A DNA stretch of 64,000 bases from Pseudogemmobacter sp044142105 (GCF_044142105.1 NZ_JBGTYM010000001.1:966648-1030647); one strand, 5' to 3'. Shown: positions 52,089 through 61,089, counted from the first letter of the stretch. Made by a program: numbers and translations. Notes: generated by a model not told the origin, from the letters alone.

Positions 52089-52117
52089 TTGTTAGCGCTA
52101 ACACATCCTGCTAGACT
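52089..52117 (+). promoter_or_regulatory. LacI-type operator within the edd promoter
   Basis: A perfect 14-bp palindrome TGTTAGCGCTAACA spans 52090-52103. Its left edge is part of a -35-like TTGTTA (52089-52094), which is 17 bp from a -10-like TAGACT (52112-52117). The start codon of edd is 66 bp downstream. Perfect TGTTA-N4-TAACA palindromes are typical LacI/GntR(LacI)-family operators, so repression by a sugar-acid regulator is likely. No such regulator gene is in the window. Confidence 0.82.
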
Positions 52118-52182
52118 GACGCCCATCCCAAAGTCGCGCGCGCCGCCCCGCGCCTGTCGCGCGCCCCCGAAAGAGCGAGGAC

Positions 52183-53988
52183 ATGACCCTCCATCCGACC
52201 ATCGCCCGCGTCACCGACCGCATCCGCGCCCGCTCGGAATCGACCCGCGGCCTGTATCTTTCCCGCATGCGCGCCGCCGCCGCGGCAGGCCCCGTCCGCG
52301 CGCATCTGTCCTGCGGCAACCAGGCCCATGCCTATGCCGCCATGACCGCCGACAAGGCGGCGCTTGCCGAAGGCCGCAGCCCGAATATCGGCATCGTCAC
52401 CGCCTATAATGACATGCTCTCGGCCCATCAGCCCTATGAGCATTACCCCCAGTTGATCCGCGACGCCGCCCGCCGCGCCGGCGCCACCGCCCAGGTCGCG
52501 GGCGGCGTGCCCGCCATGTGCGATGGCGTGACCCAGGGCCAGCCCGGCATGGAACTGTCGCTCTTCTCGCGCGACGTGATCGCGCTCGCCGCCGGTGTCG
52601 CCCTGTCGCACAATTGCTTTGACGCCGCGCTTTACCTTGGCGTCTGCGACAAGATCGTCCCTGGCCTGATCATGGCCGCCGCCACCTTCGGCCATATCCC
52701 GGCAGTCTTCATCCCTGCCGGCCCCATGCCCTCAGGCATCCCGAATGACGAGAAATCCAGGGTCCGCAACGCATTCGCCGAAGGCAAGGCCACAAGGGCC
52801 GAGCTGATGGCGGCGGAAATGGCCAGCTATCACGGCCCCGGCACCTGCACCTTCTACGGCACCGCCAACACCAACCAGATGCTGATGGAGGTCATGGGCC
52901 TGCACTTGCCTGGCGCCAGTTTCGTCAATCCCGGCACTCCCTTGCGCGAGGCGCTGACCGAAGCCGCCGCCACCCGGGCCGCCCAGATCACCGCGCTTGG
53001 CAATGATTATCGCCCCGCGGGCGAGATCCTGGACGAACGCGCCTATGTGAATGGCATCGTCGGGCTGATGGCGACAGGCGGTTCGACCAACCTCGTGCTG
53101 CACCTGCCCGCCATGGCCCGCGCCTCGGGCGTGCTTCTCGACCTTGCCGATTTCGACGAACTGTCACAGGCGGTGCCGCTGATGGCCAAGGTCTATCCCA
53201 ATGGCCTGGCCGACGTGAACCATTTCCACGCCGCCGGGGGGCTGCAATACCTCATCGGCCAATTGCTCGATGCGGGCCTCTTGCACGAAGACGCCAAGAC
53301 CGTCGCGGGCGATGGCCTCGCCCCCTACCGCCAGGAACCGACCCTTCAGGACGGCCGCCTCGCCTGGACGCCCGGCCCGACCGAGACCCTGAACGACAAG
53401 GTCCTGCGCCCCGCCGCCGCGCCCTTTGCCGCCACGGGCGGCTTGCGCCATCTCTCGGGCAATCTGGGCCGCGGCGTCATCAAGGTCTCCGCCGTGGCGC
53501 CCGAACGCCACATCATCGAAGCCCCGGCCCGAATCTTCGCCAGTCAGGACGCGGTGAAAGCCGCCTTCAAGGCGGGCGAAATCACCAGCGACACCGTGGT
53601 CGTCGTCCGCTTCCAGGGGCCTAGCGCCAATGGGATGCCGGAACTGCATTCCCTCACCCCGATCCTTTCGGTGTTGCAAGACCGCGGCCTGAAAGTCGCC
53701 CTTGTCACCGATGGCCGCATGTCCGGCGCCAGCGGAAAGGTGCCCGCCGCCATCCATGTCTGCCCCGAAGCGGCAGCGGGCGGCCCGCTTGCCCGGCTTC
53801 AGGATGGCGACATCCTGCGCCTCGACGCCTCCGCCGGGACGTTGGCCTGCCTCACCACCGGCTTCGAGACCCGGCCCGCCGCGAAACCCGACCTCTCCGG
53901 CAACAGCCAGGGTATCGGTCGCGAACTCTTCGCGGCCTTCCGGGCCCATGTCGGCGCGCCCGATACCGGCGCCGCCGTGGTCGTCTGA
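52183..53988 (+). CDS. edd: Phosphogluconate dehydratase
   Basis: Edd dehydrates 6-phosphogluconate to KDPG in the Entner-Doudoroff pathway. The 601-residue protein has CDGVTQGQPGMELSLFSRDVIA, split here as CDGVTQGQPG and MELSLFSRDV, the SHNCFDAALYLGVCDKIVPG cluster ligand region and LVTDGRMSGASGKVPAAIHV. These are the IlvD/Edd Fe-S cluster and active-site features. eda follows 104 bp downstream. Confidence 0.96.
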   Translation: MTLHPTIARVTDRIRARSESTRGLYLSRMRAAAAAGPVRAHLSCGNQAHAYAAMTADKAALAEGRSPNIGIVTAYNDMLSAHQPYEHYPQLIRDAARRAGATAQVAGGVPAMCDGVTQGQPGMELSLFSRDVIALAAGVALSHNCFDAALYLGVCDKIVPGLIMAAATFGHIPAVFIPAGPMPSGIPNDEKSRVRNAFAEGKATRAELMAAEMASYHGPGTCTFYGTANTNQMLMEVMGLHLPGASFVNPGTPLREALTEAAATRAAQITALGNDYRPAGEILDERAYVNGIVGLMATGGSTNLVLHLPAMARASGVLLDLADFDELSQAVPLMAKVYPNGLADVNHFHAAGGLQYLIGQLLDAGLLHEDAKTVAGDGLAPYRQEPTLQDGRLAWTPGPTETLNDKVLRPAAAPFAATGGLRHLSGNLGRGVIKVSAVAPERHIIEAPARIFASQDAVKAAFKAGEITSDTVVVVRFQGPSANGMPELHSLTPILSVLQDRGLKVALVTDGRMSGASGKVPAAIHVCPEAAAGGPLARLQDGDILRLDASAGTLACLTTGFETRPAAKPDLSGNSQGIGRELFAAFRAHVGAPDTGAAVVV

Positions 53989-54092
53989 AGTCCCCGGCGC
54001 CAGGCGAAAGGGCCCTGTCCCTTCCTGTTGGCGTCACATATTCCCGCCGGAAGCCCCGCCTTCCGCCCGCCCGCGCTTTACAGGACAGTCCC

Positions 54093-54734
54093 ATGACCCC
54101 CGCCCAGCAATCTGCCGAAGCTCTCAAGATCTGCCGCCTCGCCCCGGTGGTTCCCGTCCTGATCGTCGAAGATCTGGCGCATGCCCGTCCGCTGGCCGAG
54201 GCGCTGGTCACAGGTGGTCTGCCCGCGCTCGAGGTCACCTTGCGCACCCCTTGCGCGCTCGACGCGATCCGGGCCATGGCCGATGTGCCGGGCGGTGTCG
54301 TGGGCGCGGGCACGCTGCTGACGGCCGCCGATGTGAAGGCCGCGAAAAAGGCCGGGGCGCGCTTCGGCGTCTCGCCCGGCTCCTCGCCCGCGATCATCCA
54401 GGCCTGTCAGGATGAGGGCCTGCCGCTGCTGCCCGGCGCGGTGACCGCAACCGAGATCATGGCCCTTCTGGAACAGGGCTACACCGTGCAGAAGTTTTTC
54501 CCGGCCGAGCAATCGGGCGGCGCCGCCTTCCTGAAATCCATCGGTTCGCCCATCCCCCAGGTCAGCTTCTGCCCCACCGGCGGCGTCAGCCTGAAGAACG
54601 CGCCCGATTACCTGTCGCTGAAGAACATCCTCTGCGTCGGCGGCAGCTGGGTCGCGCCGAAAGAGGCGATGGTCCGGGGAGACTGGGCCGCGATCACCAC
54701 ACTCGCCGCCGAAGCCGCCCGCCTGCGCGCCTGA
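54093..54734 (+). CDS. eda: KDPG (2-dehydro-3-deoxy-phosphogluconate) aldolase
   Basis: Eda splits KDPG into pyruvate and glyceraldehyde 3-phosphate. The 213-residue protein has the family opening PVVPVLIVEDLAHARPLAEAL, the catalytic Glu in ALEVTLRTPCAL, GAGTLLTAADVKAAKKAGA and the Schiff-base Lys in VQKFFPAEQSGG. It probably shares the edd promoter and the LacI-type operator. It may also have its own promoter in the 104-bp gap. Confidence 0.96.
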   Translation: MTPAQQSAEALKICRLAPVVPVLIVEDLAHARPLAEALVTGGLPALEVTLRTPCALDAIRAMADVPGGVVGAGTLLTAADVKAAKKAGARFGVSPGSSPAIIQACQDEGLPLLPGAVTATEIMALLEQGYTVQKFFPAEQSGGAAFLKSIGSPIPQVSFCPTGGVSLKNAPDYLSLKNILCVGGSWVAPKEAMVRGDWAAITTLAAEAARLRA

Positions 54735-55032
54735 TCCGATCCCGATCGCCGCGCGGCAAGCGCGCCGGACATCGCGTCACCTCCGCCCTCGCGCCGGGGG
54801 GGTGACCCATCCATCACCCCCCGATTCGCCCTTCCTGGTTAACGCCCGCGCAGCCCCGGCGCGGAAGACGTTCGGAAGACAATCGGAAGACGTTGGAAAG
54901 ACGATCCGCTTGTGGCGATCTCCCGAATTAATCGTGCGTCTCCAATCTCTTGCCCGCAGTGCCCCGGATTTCCCGCGCCATCCCCGCCCCCCAGGCGTAC
55001 TCTGCGCAAATGCCATCAACGCGAGGCCCCAG
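54735..55032. other. Intergenic region carrying repeat locus B
   Basis: These 298 bases between eda and the VOC gene hold no supported gene. In-frame extension of the VOC frame through the region gives a sequence unlike the family. The main feature is the 11-bp repeat array at 54863-54905. A GCGAGG site lies just before the VOC start. Confidence 0.6.
54863..54905. repeat. 11-bp phased repeat array (GGAAGACGTTC type), locus B
   Basis: Units are GGAAGACGTTC (54863-54873), GGAAGACAATC (54874-54884), GGAAGACGTT (54885-54894) and a decayed GGAAAGACGATC-like unit from 54895. The first unit is identical to the second unit of the array at 26315-26380. The orientation relative to the downstream gene is the same at both loci. 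Confidence 0.9.
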
Positions 55033-55497
55033 ATGACCGCGCCTTCCGTCCAGACCTGCCTGTGGTTCAATGACAAGGCCGAAGAGGCCGCCCGCTTCTA
55101 TTGCGGCCTGATCCCCGGCGCGCAGATCCTGCACATCTTTCCCAACCGCGCCGATCCCGCCCGCGCCTTTCAGGTCCAGCTCAGCCTCGCAGGCCAGCGC
55201 TTCACCTTCCTCAACGGTGGCCCGCATTACACCCTCGGCCCCGCCGCCTCGATCGAGATCCATCTCGACACCCAGCCAGAGCTTGACCGGATCTGGGGCG
55301 CGCTTCTCGATGGCGGCAGCGCGATGCGCTGCGGCTGGCTGACCGACCGTTTCGGCGTAAGCTGGCAGATCCTGCCGCGCAGCCTCTTCACGCTTCTGCA
55401 AACCCGCGATGCGGCCCAGGCCGATCGCGTGCTCAAGGCCATGATGCAAATGGTAAAACTCGACGGACCCGCGCTCGAGGCCGCCGCGCGTGGCTAG
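55033..55497 (+). CDS. VOC-superfamily / PhnB-like protein
   Basis: The 154-residue protein opens SVQTCLWFNDKAEEAARFYCGLIPGAQILHI, then FQVQLSLAGQRFTFLNGGPHY and the C-terminal CGWLTDRFGVSWQILP, the PhnB/3-demethylubiquinone methyltransferase-like VOC pattern. Such proteins bind metals in a paired beta-alpha-beta fold. Its catalytic role is unknown. The ATG has GCGAGG upstream. The 11-bp repeat array lies 128-170 bp before the start. Confidence 0.85.
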   Translation: MTAPSVQTCLWFNDKAEEAARFYCGLIPGAQILHIFPNRADPARAFQVQLSLAGQRFTFLNGGPHYTLGPAASIEIHLDTQPELDRIWGALLDGGSAMRCGWLTDRFGVSWQILPRSLFTLLQTRDAAQADRVLKAMMQMVKLDGPALEAAARG

Positions 55498-55787
55498 CTT
55501 TCGGCGCCGCGCATCCGCCCGGCCCGTCCGCCCCGGCGTCCGGCGGGCGGCGGCGCGCGCAGCCCCTCTTCCAGCACCGCGTTCATCGGATGGCCCGGCG
55601 CTCCCGCGGCATATTCCGCCAGCAGGGCCCGCAGGGCATCGGCCACCACCACACCCGGCGCCAGGCTCAAAGCCCAGTCGACAAAGATCGACCGGCATTC
55701 ACCCAGCGTGATCCCCTCGATCCGGTAGCTTTCGCGCACCAACCCCTTGGGATCGGCCAGTTTCAGTTCCACGGCCCGTCTCCCCAT
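55494..55787 (-). CDS. Conserved small hypothetical protein downstream of glnE
   Basis: The 97-residue protein (MGRRAVELKLADPKGLVRE at the N-terminus, then GECRSIFVDWALSLAPGV) has a compact helical look and an Arg/Gly/Pro-rich tail. I recall similar proteins in Rhodobacterales but cannot name a function. It starts 5 bp after the glnE stop, so it is probably co-transcribed. Its stop overlaps the VOC gene of the opposite strand by 4 bases. Confidence 0.68.
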   Translation of the reverse strand: MGRRAVELKLADPKGLVRESYRIEGITLGECRSIFVDWALSLAPGVVVADALRALLAEYAAGAPGHPMNAVLEEGLRAPPPAGRRGGRAGRMRGAES

Positions 55788-55792
55788 GCCCG

Positions 55793-58576
55793 TCACCCCG
55801 GCCCAAGCTGGCGCAGGATCGCCGCTTCGGCAAGGCCCGCCGCCGACACAATGGCCTCTGCCAGCGCCGTCGCGCTGGCCACCCCTGCCTCGCGCAGCAC
55901 GAAAGCCCGGCCGCCCTCGCCCAGGGCGTCCGGCTCCAGCCGCCGCGCGCCCAGCAGACGCCCGGCGCATTGCACCCGCCACAGCAGCCGATAGGCCTCG
56001 AGCAAGGTCTCGCGGTCCTCTTGCGGCATCAAGGACTTGCCCGCCGCAAGCTGCATTTCGACCGCCCGCGCCGGACTGCCCGAGATCAGCGCCATCAGCT
56101 CGGCGCAAAGCTCGATATCCATGATCCGGCCCGGGCCGTTCTTGGCCTCCCACGGACCTTCCGCCGGTTTCGCCGCCGCAAGCCGCGCCCGCATCTCGGC
56201 CAGATCGCCGCGCACCTTCGCGCCCTTGCCCTTTTCGGCCACCAGACCCCGCCGCAGCGCCTCGACCTCGGCAGCCAGTCCCGGCTCGCCCGCCATGACC
56301 CGGGCACGGGTCAGCGCCAGATGCTCCCAGGTCCAGGCCTCTTCCTCCTGATAGCCCCGCCAGCCTTCCAGCGAGGTCGCCACCGCCCCCGCCCGCCCCG
56401 AAGGGCGCAGCCGCACATCCACTTCGTAAAGCCGCCCCTCCGCCGTCTGCGCCGACAGAGCCGTGACCACCGCCTGCATCAGCCGCGCGTAATAGGCCCG
56501 CGTCGCCAGGGGCTTGGCCCCTTCGGACATGTCCACACCCGCCGCGTCATAGATCAGGATCAGGTCCAGATCGCTTTCAGCGTTCAGCCGCCCCGCCCCC
56601 AGGCTGCCCATGCCCAGCAGGATCGCACCCCGCCCCGGCAAATCCCCGTGCCGCCGGGCGAATTCCGCCGTCACGCAGGGCCAGAGCCCCGCAACCACCG
56701 CCTCGGCCAGATCGGCATAGCACTTTCCCGCCTCGAACCCGTCAATCAGCCCGCGCAGGTGATGAACCCCGACGCGGAAATGCCATTCCTTCATCCAGCG
56801 CCGCGCGGCGTCGAGCTGCTTCTCGTAATCCCCCGCCGCCGCCAGCACCCGCGCCAGCGCCGCGCCCAGCCCCGCCTTGCCGGGCCAGGCCTCCCAGAAC
56901 GTGCCGCCGATCACCGCATCGAGCACCGCGGCATTGCGGCTCAGATGCCGCGCCAGCGCAGGGGCCGTGCCGGCAATGTCGATGATCAGATCGACCAGCG
57001 CCGGATTGGCCTCGAAGAGCGAGAAGATCTGCACCCCGGCCGGCAACCCGGCCAGAAACCCATCCAGCGCCACCAGCGCCTCGTCCTCATTCGCCGCCCG
57101 CGCCAGCTTTTTCAGAAGCTGGGGCCGCAGCCGCCGGAAGATCTGTTGCGCGCGTTCCGAGCGCAGACAGGGATAGGACCGCCAACCCGCCACGATCGCC
57201 TTGGCATGATCCGACAGTTCCGGCCCTTCCTCGGCCGCGCCCGGCGCGAAGAAGCCTTCTGCCAGATGTTCGGTCCGCGACAGCCGCGCCAAAAGCCCCG
57301 CGCGGAACCCTTCCTCGCTTTCACCGCAAAAGGCCGCGATCCGCGCCACGCCCTCTTCGGTGGCGGGCATCACCTGGGTCTGGGCATCCATCACCATCTG
57401 CAAACGGTGCTCGACCTCGCGATGGCTACGATACAGCGCGGTCAGCTCCGCCGCGACATCGGGCGGAACCCAGCCCTTCGCCGCCAGGGCCGACAGGCCG
57501 CCAACCGTCGTTCGGTCACGCAAGCTGGCATCCCGACCCCCCGCGATCAGCTGGCGGGTCTGGGTGAAGAACTCGATCTCGCGAATTCCGCCCGGCCCGA
57601 GCTTCAGGTTCAACCCCTCGACCGCGCGCGGACCCGCGGCGCCCCAATGCAGGCCACGATGGTCACGGATGCGCAGGCGCATGTCATAAGCATCCTGAAT
57701 CGCTGCGAAATCCAGATGCCGCCGCCAGACGAAAGGCGTGAGCGCCGCCAGGAACCGCCCGCCCGCCGCAAGGTCGCCCGCACAGGGCCGCGCCTTGATA
57801 TAGGCGGCGCGCTCCCAGGTCCGGCCCTCGGCCTCGTAATAGGCCTCGGCCGCCGAAATCGACAGGCAGACCGGCGTCACCGCCGCATCGGGCCGCAGGC
57901 GCAGGTCGGTGCGGAAGACATAGCCCTGATCGGTCACATCCGACAAAAGCGCCGCCATCTTGCGGGTGACGCGGATGAAGGCCATGCGCGCCTCGCCCGC
58001 CTCATCGCCATAGCGGGCATCGTCGAACAGGCAGATCAGGTCGATGTCGCTGGAGTAATTCAGCTCTCCCGCGCCCATCTTGCCCATGGCCAGCACGACC
58101 ATCCCCGCCGCCGTGGCGGCATCTTCTGGCACCACGCCCGGCAGCTTGCCGCGACGGATTTCCTCGGCGACCAGCCGTTGCAGGCTCAGATCGACCGCCC
58201 GGTCCGCCAGCGCCGTCAGGGCGCCCGTCACTTCTTCCAGCGCCCAGACGCCGCCCAGATCGGCCAGCGCCGCCAGAAGCGCCACCCGCCGTTTGGCCTG
58301 CCGCAGCCCCGGCCCCAAAGCCTCGCCCTGCGCCTTGGCCATGCCGTCCAGCACATCGGCCAAAGCCGTCTCGGGCGCCCCCGCCAGCGCCGCGCGCAGC
58401 CACGGTTCCTCGCGTGCCATCAAGCCTTTCAGGAAAGGCGAACAACCCGCCGTGGCGGCGAGAAGTCCGCTCAGTTCAGGGGAAAGATCGGCAAAGTCCC
58501 GGCGCGTATCGGCAGCGGCGCCGGCATCGAATGCGAGGGGCTGGCGGGTGAGGCGGGCGGCAAATGTGTCACTCAT
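55793..58576 (-). CDS. glnE: Glutamine synthetase adenylyltransferase/deadenylylase
   Basis: GlnE adenylylates GlnA on a conserved Tyr when nitrogen is plentiful and removes AMP when it is scarce, under P-II control. The 927-residue protein has two nucleotidyltransferase domains: the N-terminal one with MGKMGAGELNYSSDIDLICLFD, the C-terminal one with LGMGSLGAGRLNAESDLDLI. Both have the G-S/G-x...D-x-D active-site pattern. It begins at ATG 58576, since the upstream frame is unlike the family. Targets GlnA and P-II are encoded at 19658-21523. Confidence 0.95.
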   Translation of the reverse strand: MSDTFAARLTRQPLAFDAGAAADTRRDFADLSPELSGLLAATAGCSPFLKGLMAREEPWLRAALAGAPETALADVLDGMAKAQGEALGPGLRQAKRRVALLAALADLGGVWALEEVTGALTALADRAVDLSLQRLVAEEIRRGKLPGVVPEDAATAAGMVVLAMGKMGAGELNYSSDIDLICLFDDARYGDEAGEARMAFIRVTRKMAALLSDVTDQGYVFRTDLRLRPDAAVTPVCLSISAAEAYYEAEGRTWERAAYIKARPCAGDLAAGGRFLAALTPFVWRRHLDFAAIQDAYDMRLRIRDHRGLHWGAAGPRAVEGLNLKLGPGGIREIEFFTQTRQLIAGGRDASLRDRTTVGGLSALAAKGWVPPDVAAELTALYRSHREVEHRLQMVMDAQTQVMPATEEGVARIAAFCGESEEGFRAGLLARLSRTEHLAEGFFAPGAAEEGPELSDHAKAIVAGWRSYPCLRSERAQQIFRRLRPQLLKKLARAANEDEALVALDGFLAGLPAGVQIFSLFEANPALVDLIIDIAGTAPALARHLSRNAAVLDAVIGGTFWEAWPGKAGLGAALARVLAAAGDYEKQLDAARRWMKEWHFRVGVHHLRGLIDGFEAGKCYADLAEAVVAGLWPCVTAEFARRHGDLPGRGAILLGMGSLGAGRLNAESDLDLILIYDAAGVDMSEGAKPLATRAYYARLMQAVVTALSAQTAEGRLYEVDVRLRPSGRAGAVATSLEGWRGYQEEEAWTWEHLALTRARVMAGEPGLAAEVEALRRGLVAEKGKGAKVRGDLAEMRARLAAAKPAEGPWEAKNGPGRIMDIELCAELMALISGSPARAVEMQLAAGKSLMPQEDRETLLEAYRLLWRVQCAGRLLGARRLEPDALGEGGRAFVLREAGVASATALAEAIVSAAGLAEAAILRQLGPG

Positions 58577-58698
58577 GGCCCGTGCATCCTGCCCCGGCCG
58601 CCCTGCCATGGTCAACGCGGCCCTTGCCCCTTGCCCTGCCGGTTCATCTTGGCCCAAATACCCCCGCCGGAGGCCCCGGCCTGACAACGGGACCAGTC

Positions 58699-59172
58699 AT
58701 GTCGAAAAGCCTTGCCCGCGTCACCGCCGCACTTGAAGCCGCAGGCCTGCCCGGCCGCCCGGTCGAGATGGCGGCCGAAACCCGCACCGCCGCCGAGGCA
58801 GCCGCGGCGGCGGGCTGCGCGCTGGACCAGATCGTCAAGTCGATCCTCTTCCAGGGCAGCAGCGGACGGCTTTACCTTTTCCTCACCGCAGGCGGCAACC
58901 GCGTCGACTCCGCCGCCGCCTCGGCCCTGGCTGGCGAGCCGCTGGGCCGCGCCGACGGGACCACCGTACGCTCGGTTACCGGTTTTGCCATCGGCGGTGT
59001 TGCACCCTTGGGCCACCTGACCCCAAGCCCGGTCTGGATGGACCCGCGCCTTTTCGATTTCACAACCGTCTGGGCCGCCGCCGGAACGCCGCGCCACATT
59101 TTCCCGGCCGATCCGCAGGCGCTTTGTGTTGCATCGGGCGCGCAACGCGCAGCCTTCTGCGTCGCCGGATAG
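58699..59172 (+). CDS. YbaK/EbsC family aminoacyl-tRNA deacylase-like protein
   Basis: The 157-residue protein has the YbaK/ProX fold pattern: RVTAALEAAGLPGRPVEM, AAEAAAAAGCALDQIVKSILF and the conserved GFAIGGVAPLGHL (editing-pocket Gly-Gly-x-x-P). Members hydrolyse mischarged Ala- or Cys-tRNA(Pro) or related species. The exact specificity is unknown. It starts 122 bp from the divergent glnE. Confidence 0.87.
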   Translation: MSKSLARVTAALEAAGLPGRPVEMAAETRTAAEAAAAAGCALDQIVKSILFQGSSGRLYLFLTAGGNRVDSAAASALAGEPLGRADGTTVRSVTGFAIGGVAPLGHLTPSPVWMDPRLFDFTTVWAAAGTPRHIFPADPQALCVASGAQRAAFCVAG

Positions 59173-59220
59173 GCCAGACTCCGCCGCTCTGCACCCGCTG
59201 CCAGGCGCGCCGCGCGCAAA

Positions 59221-59239
59221 ATGTGAATATTCTTTACAT
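59221..59239. promoter_or_regulatory. Imperfect palindrome ATGTGAA-N5-TTTACAT
   Basis: ATGTGAA (59221-59227) and TTTACAT (59233-59239) form an inverted repeat with one mismatch. It is the weaker partner of the perfect copy at 59279. Together they bracket a CTTGAA -35-like element at 59245-59250 upstream of the DUF2852 gene. Confidence 0.65.
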
Positions 59240-59278
59240 AGGGGCTTGAAAGGCCGCTTCCTCGCGCGCATCTTGCGT

Positions 59279-59299
59279 CATGTGAAAGACATTCACATG
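59279..59299. promoter_or_regulatory. Perfect palindrome CATGTGAA-N5-TTCACATG
   Basis: Two 8-bp arms (59279-59286 and 59292-59299) are exact reverse complements across AGACA. The element ends 26 bp before the DUF2852 start codon, where a bound dimer would block transcription or translation initiation. The regulator is unknown. Confidence 0.8.
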
Positions 59300-59325
59300 C
59301 AATCGCAGCAAGGGAGACACCGCTG

Positions 59326-59916
59326 ATGCACTCGCCTTCCGTCGCCGCCCAAGGCAACCCCGCCGGAGCCGCCTATGGCGCCGGATCGGCCTATGCCCGC
59401 GGCCCCTATAGCGGCCCGCAACGCGGCCTGTTTTCCTGGCCGCGCCGCGCCGAAGCCTGGCTTGACCGCCGCGGCCGCAGCGCCTGGATCGCCGCCATGG
59501 TGCTGGGATTCATCTTCGCCTGGCCCGTCGGGCTTTTCCTTGTTTTCTACATCACCTGGACCCACCGCTGGAGCAATGAGATGTTCGGTCAATCCTGCCG
59601 CAGCCGCCGCCACATGACCCAGGACAGCGACCGCCATGGCCGCGGCTGGGGCCGCAATTGGCAGGCCTATTCCGCGGCCTTCCGCCCCTCGGGCAACGCG
59701 ACCTTCGACAATTACAAGGCCGAAACCCTGCGTCGCCTGGAAGAGGAACAGGAAGCCTTTGAAAGCTTCCTCCAGCGCCTGCGCGAAGCCAAGGACAAGA
59801 AGGAATTCGACGCCTTCATGGAAGACCGCGCCGCCCAGAGCGCCCGCAGCGGCGACGTGCCCCAGGACGTGACGCCCCCCGCCGGCCCGGAAGAGCCGCG
59901 CAAGGGCGAGTATTGA
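59326..59916 (+). CDS. DUF2852 family membrane protein
   Basis: The 196-residue protein has one clear hydrophobic segment (AWIAAMVLGFIFAWPVGLFL, about residues 53-72), an aromatic/Arg-rich region after it, and a coiled-coil-like stretch (LRRLEEEQEAFESFLQRL). This matches DUF2852, common in Rhodobacterales and of unknown function. GGGAGA precedes the ATG. Two related palindromes lie upstream and a strong terminator downstream, so it is probably a monocistronic regulated gene. Confidence 0.87.
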   Translation: MHSPSVAAQGNPAGAAYGAGSAYARGPYSGPQRGLFSWPRRAEAWLDRRGRSAWIAAMVLGFIFAWPVGLFLVFYITWTHRWSNEMFGQSCRSRRHMTQDSDRHGRGWGRNWQAYSAAFRPSGNATFDNYKAETLRRLEEEQEAFESFLQRLREAKDKKEFDAFMEDRAAQSARSGDVPQDVTPPAGPEEPRKGEY

Positions 59917-59940
59917 TCCAGCGAAGGCCCCGGCCTTCCC

Positions 59941-59970
59941 GGCGCGCCCCTTGCGGGGCGCGCTTTTTTC
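59941..59970 (+). terminator. Strong Rho-independent terminator of the DUF2852 gene
   Basis: GCGCGCCCC (59942-59950) pairs with GGGGCGCGC (59955-59963) around TTGC and is followed by six T. It lies about 25 bp after the stop codon. Confidence 0.93.
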
Positions 59971-60045
59971 TTGGCGCCGGAAGCAGGTTCTTGGCGGATC
60001 GCGAAGCTCTTGCTAGGCTGTCGCCGGATCCACATTCAGCCCCAC

Positions 60046-60882
60046 ATGCGCCACACCCTTCCCATCGCCCCGCAATTCTATGTGACGGCTCCGCAGGCCT
60101 GCCCCTATCTCGACGGGCGGACCGAACGGAAGCTGTTCACCGCCTTGCAGGGCGAGCATGCGCAGAAGCTGAATGACACCCTGTCGAAACAGGGCTTCCG
60201 CCGCAGCCAGAACGTCCTCTACCGCCCTTCCTGTGCGGAATGTTCGGCCTGCCTCTCGGCCCGCATCCGCGTCGCGGATTTCGTGCCGAACCGCAGCCAG
60301 AAGCGCATCCTCAAGCGCAACGCGGGCCTGCGGCGCAACGCCACCAGCCCCTGGGCCACCGAGGATCAGTTCCACCTCTTCCGCCGCTATCTGGACAGCC
60401 GCCATGCTGATGGCGGCATGGCCGACATGGACATCTTCGAATTTGCCGCGATGATCGAGGAAACACCGATCAAATCCCGCGTCATCGAATATACCAGGCC
60501 CGCGCGCGAGGGCGAGCGGGGCCGCCCCCTCGCCGCCGTCTGCCTGACCGATGTCTTCGATGACGGACTTTCGATGGTCTACAGTTTCTACGACCCCGAT
60601 ATGGCGGCGCAAAGCCTGGGCACCTATGTCATCCTCGACCATGTCGCCATCGCACGCGAGGCTGGCTTGCCCTATGTCTACCTTGGCTACTGGGTGCCCG
60701 GCAGCCGCAAGATGGGCTATAAGTCCGGCTTCTCGGCCGTCGAGATCTACAAGGCCGGCCAATGGCAAGATCTGGGCGATCCCGCCCGCCATCGCGCCGA
60801 ACTGCATCCGCTTTCGGTCGATCCGATCGCCGAACAGGTGGCGCGTATTTCCCTGCCCGAAGCGCGCGGCACACAGGAATGA
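60046..60882 (+). CDS. bpt: Aspartate/glutamate leucyltransferase (arginyltransferase family, Bpt)
   Basis: Bpt attaches Leu from leucyl-tRNA to N-terminal Asp or Glu, marking proteins for ClpAP through the N-degron pathway. The 278-residue protein has PCxxC-like RPSCAECSACLSARIRV, VYSFYDPDMAAQSLGTYVIL and YLGYWVPGSRKMGYKSGF, all family signatures. Whether it transfers Leu (Bpt) or Arg cannot be proven from sequence alone. The ATG at 60046 begins MRHTLPIAPQF. An upstream start would add a tail unlike the family. Confidence 0.9.
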   Translation: MRHTLPIAPQFYVTAPQACPYLDGRTERKLFTALQGEHAQKLNDTLSKQGFRRSQNVLYRPSCAECSACLSARIRVADFVPNRSQKRILKRNAGLRRNATSPWATEDQFHLFRRYLDSRHADGGMADMDIFEFAAMIEETPIKSRVIEYTRPAREGERGRPLAAVCLTDVFDDGLSMVYSFYDPDMAAQSLGTYVILDHVAIAREAGLPYVYLGYWVPGSRKMGYKSGFSAVEIYKAGQWQDLGDPARHRAELHPLSVDPIAEQVARISLPEARGTQE

Positions 60883-61089
60883 CCGCTCTCGCGTGCGCGG
60901 GGCCGAGTCAGCCGTGAGCCGCCGCCCTGGCACAGCCAGTTGACCGCTTTCGCCTTGTGCATTTTCCAGCCGCGGCTGCCCGCGCGGCCGCCGCTTCCGT
61001 AGCGTCACCCGGAAAATCTTCCTGAATCTTGGGGCTTAAGCTGGACTCTCCCGAAAAAAGTTGGATTTTCCGCGCCGAATTTGTTTCAG

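Noticed and set aside
55970..58684. 904-codon plus-strand open frame opposite glnE
   Set aside because: Antisense shadow of glnE. The translation is Arg/His/Pro-rich with no domain.
59221..59299. PpsR (TGT-N12-ACA) site upstream of the DUF2852 gene
   Set aside because: Spacing between TGT and ACA is 11 at both copies, and the longer GTGAA/TTCAC symmetry is a better description.
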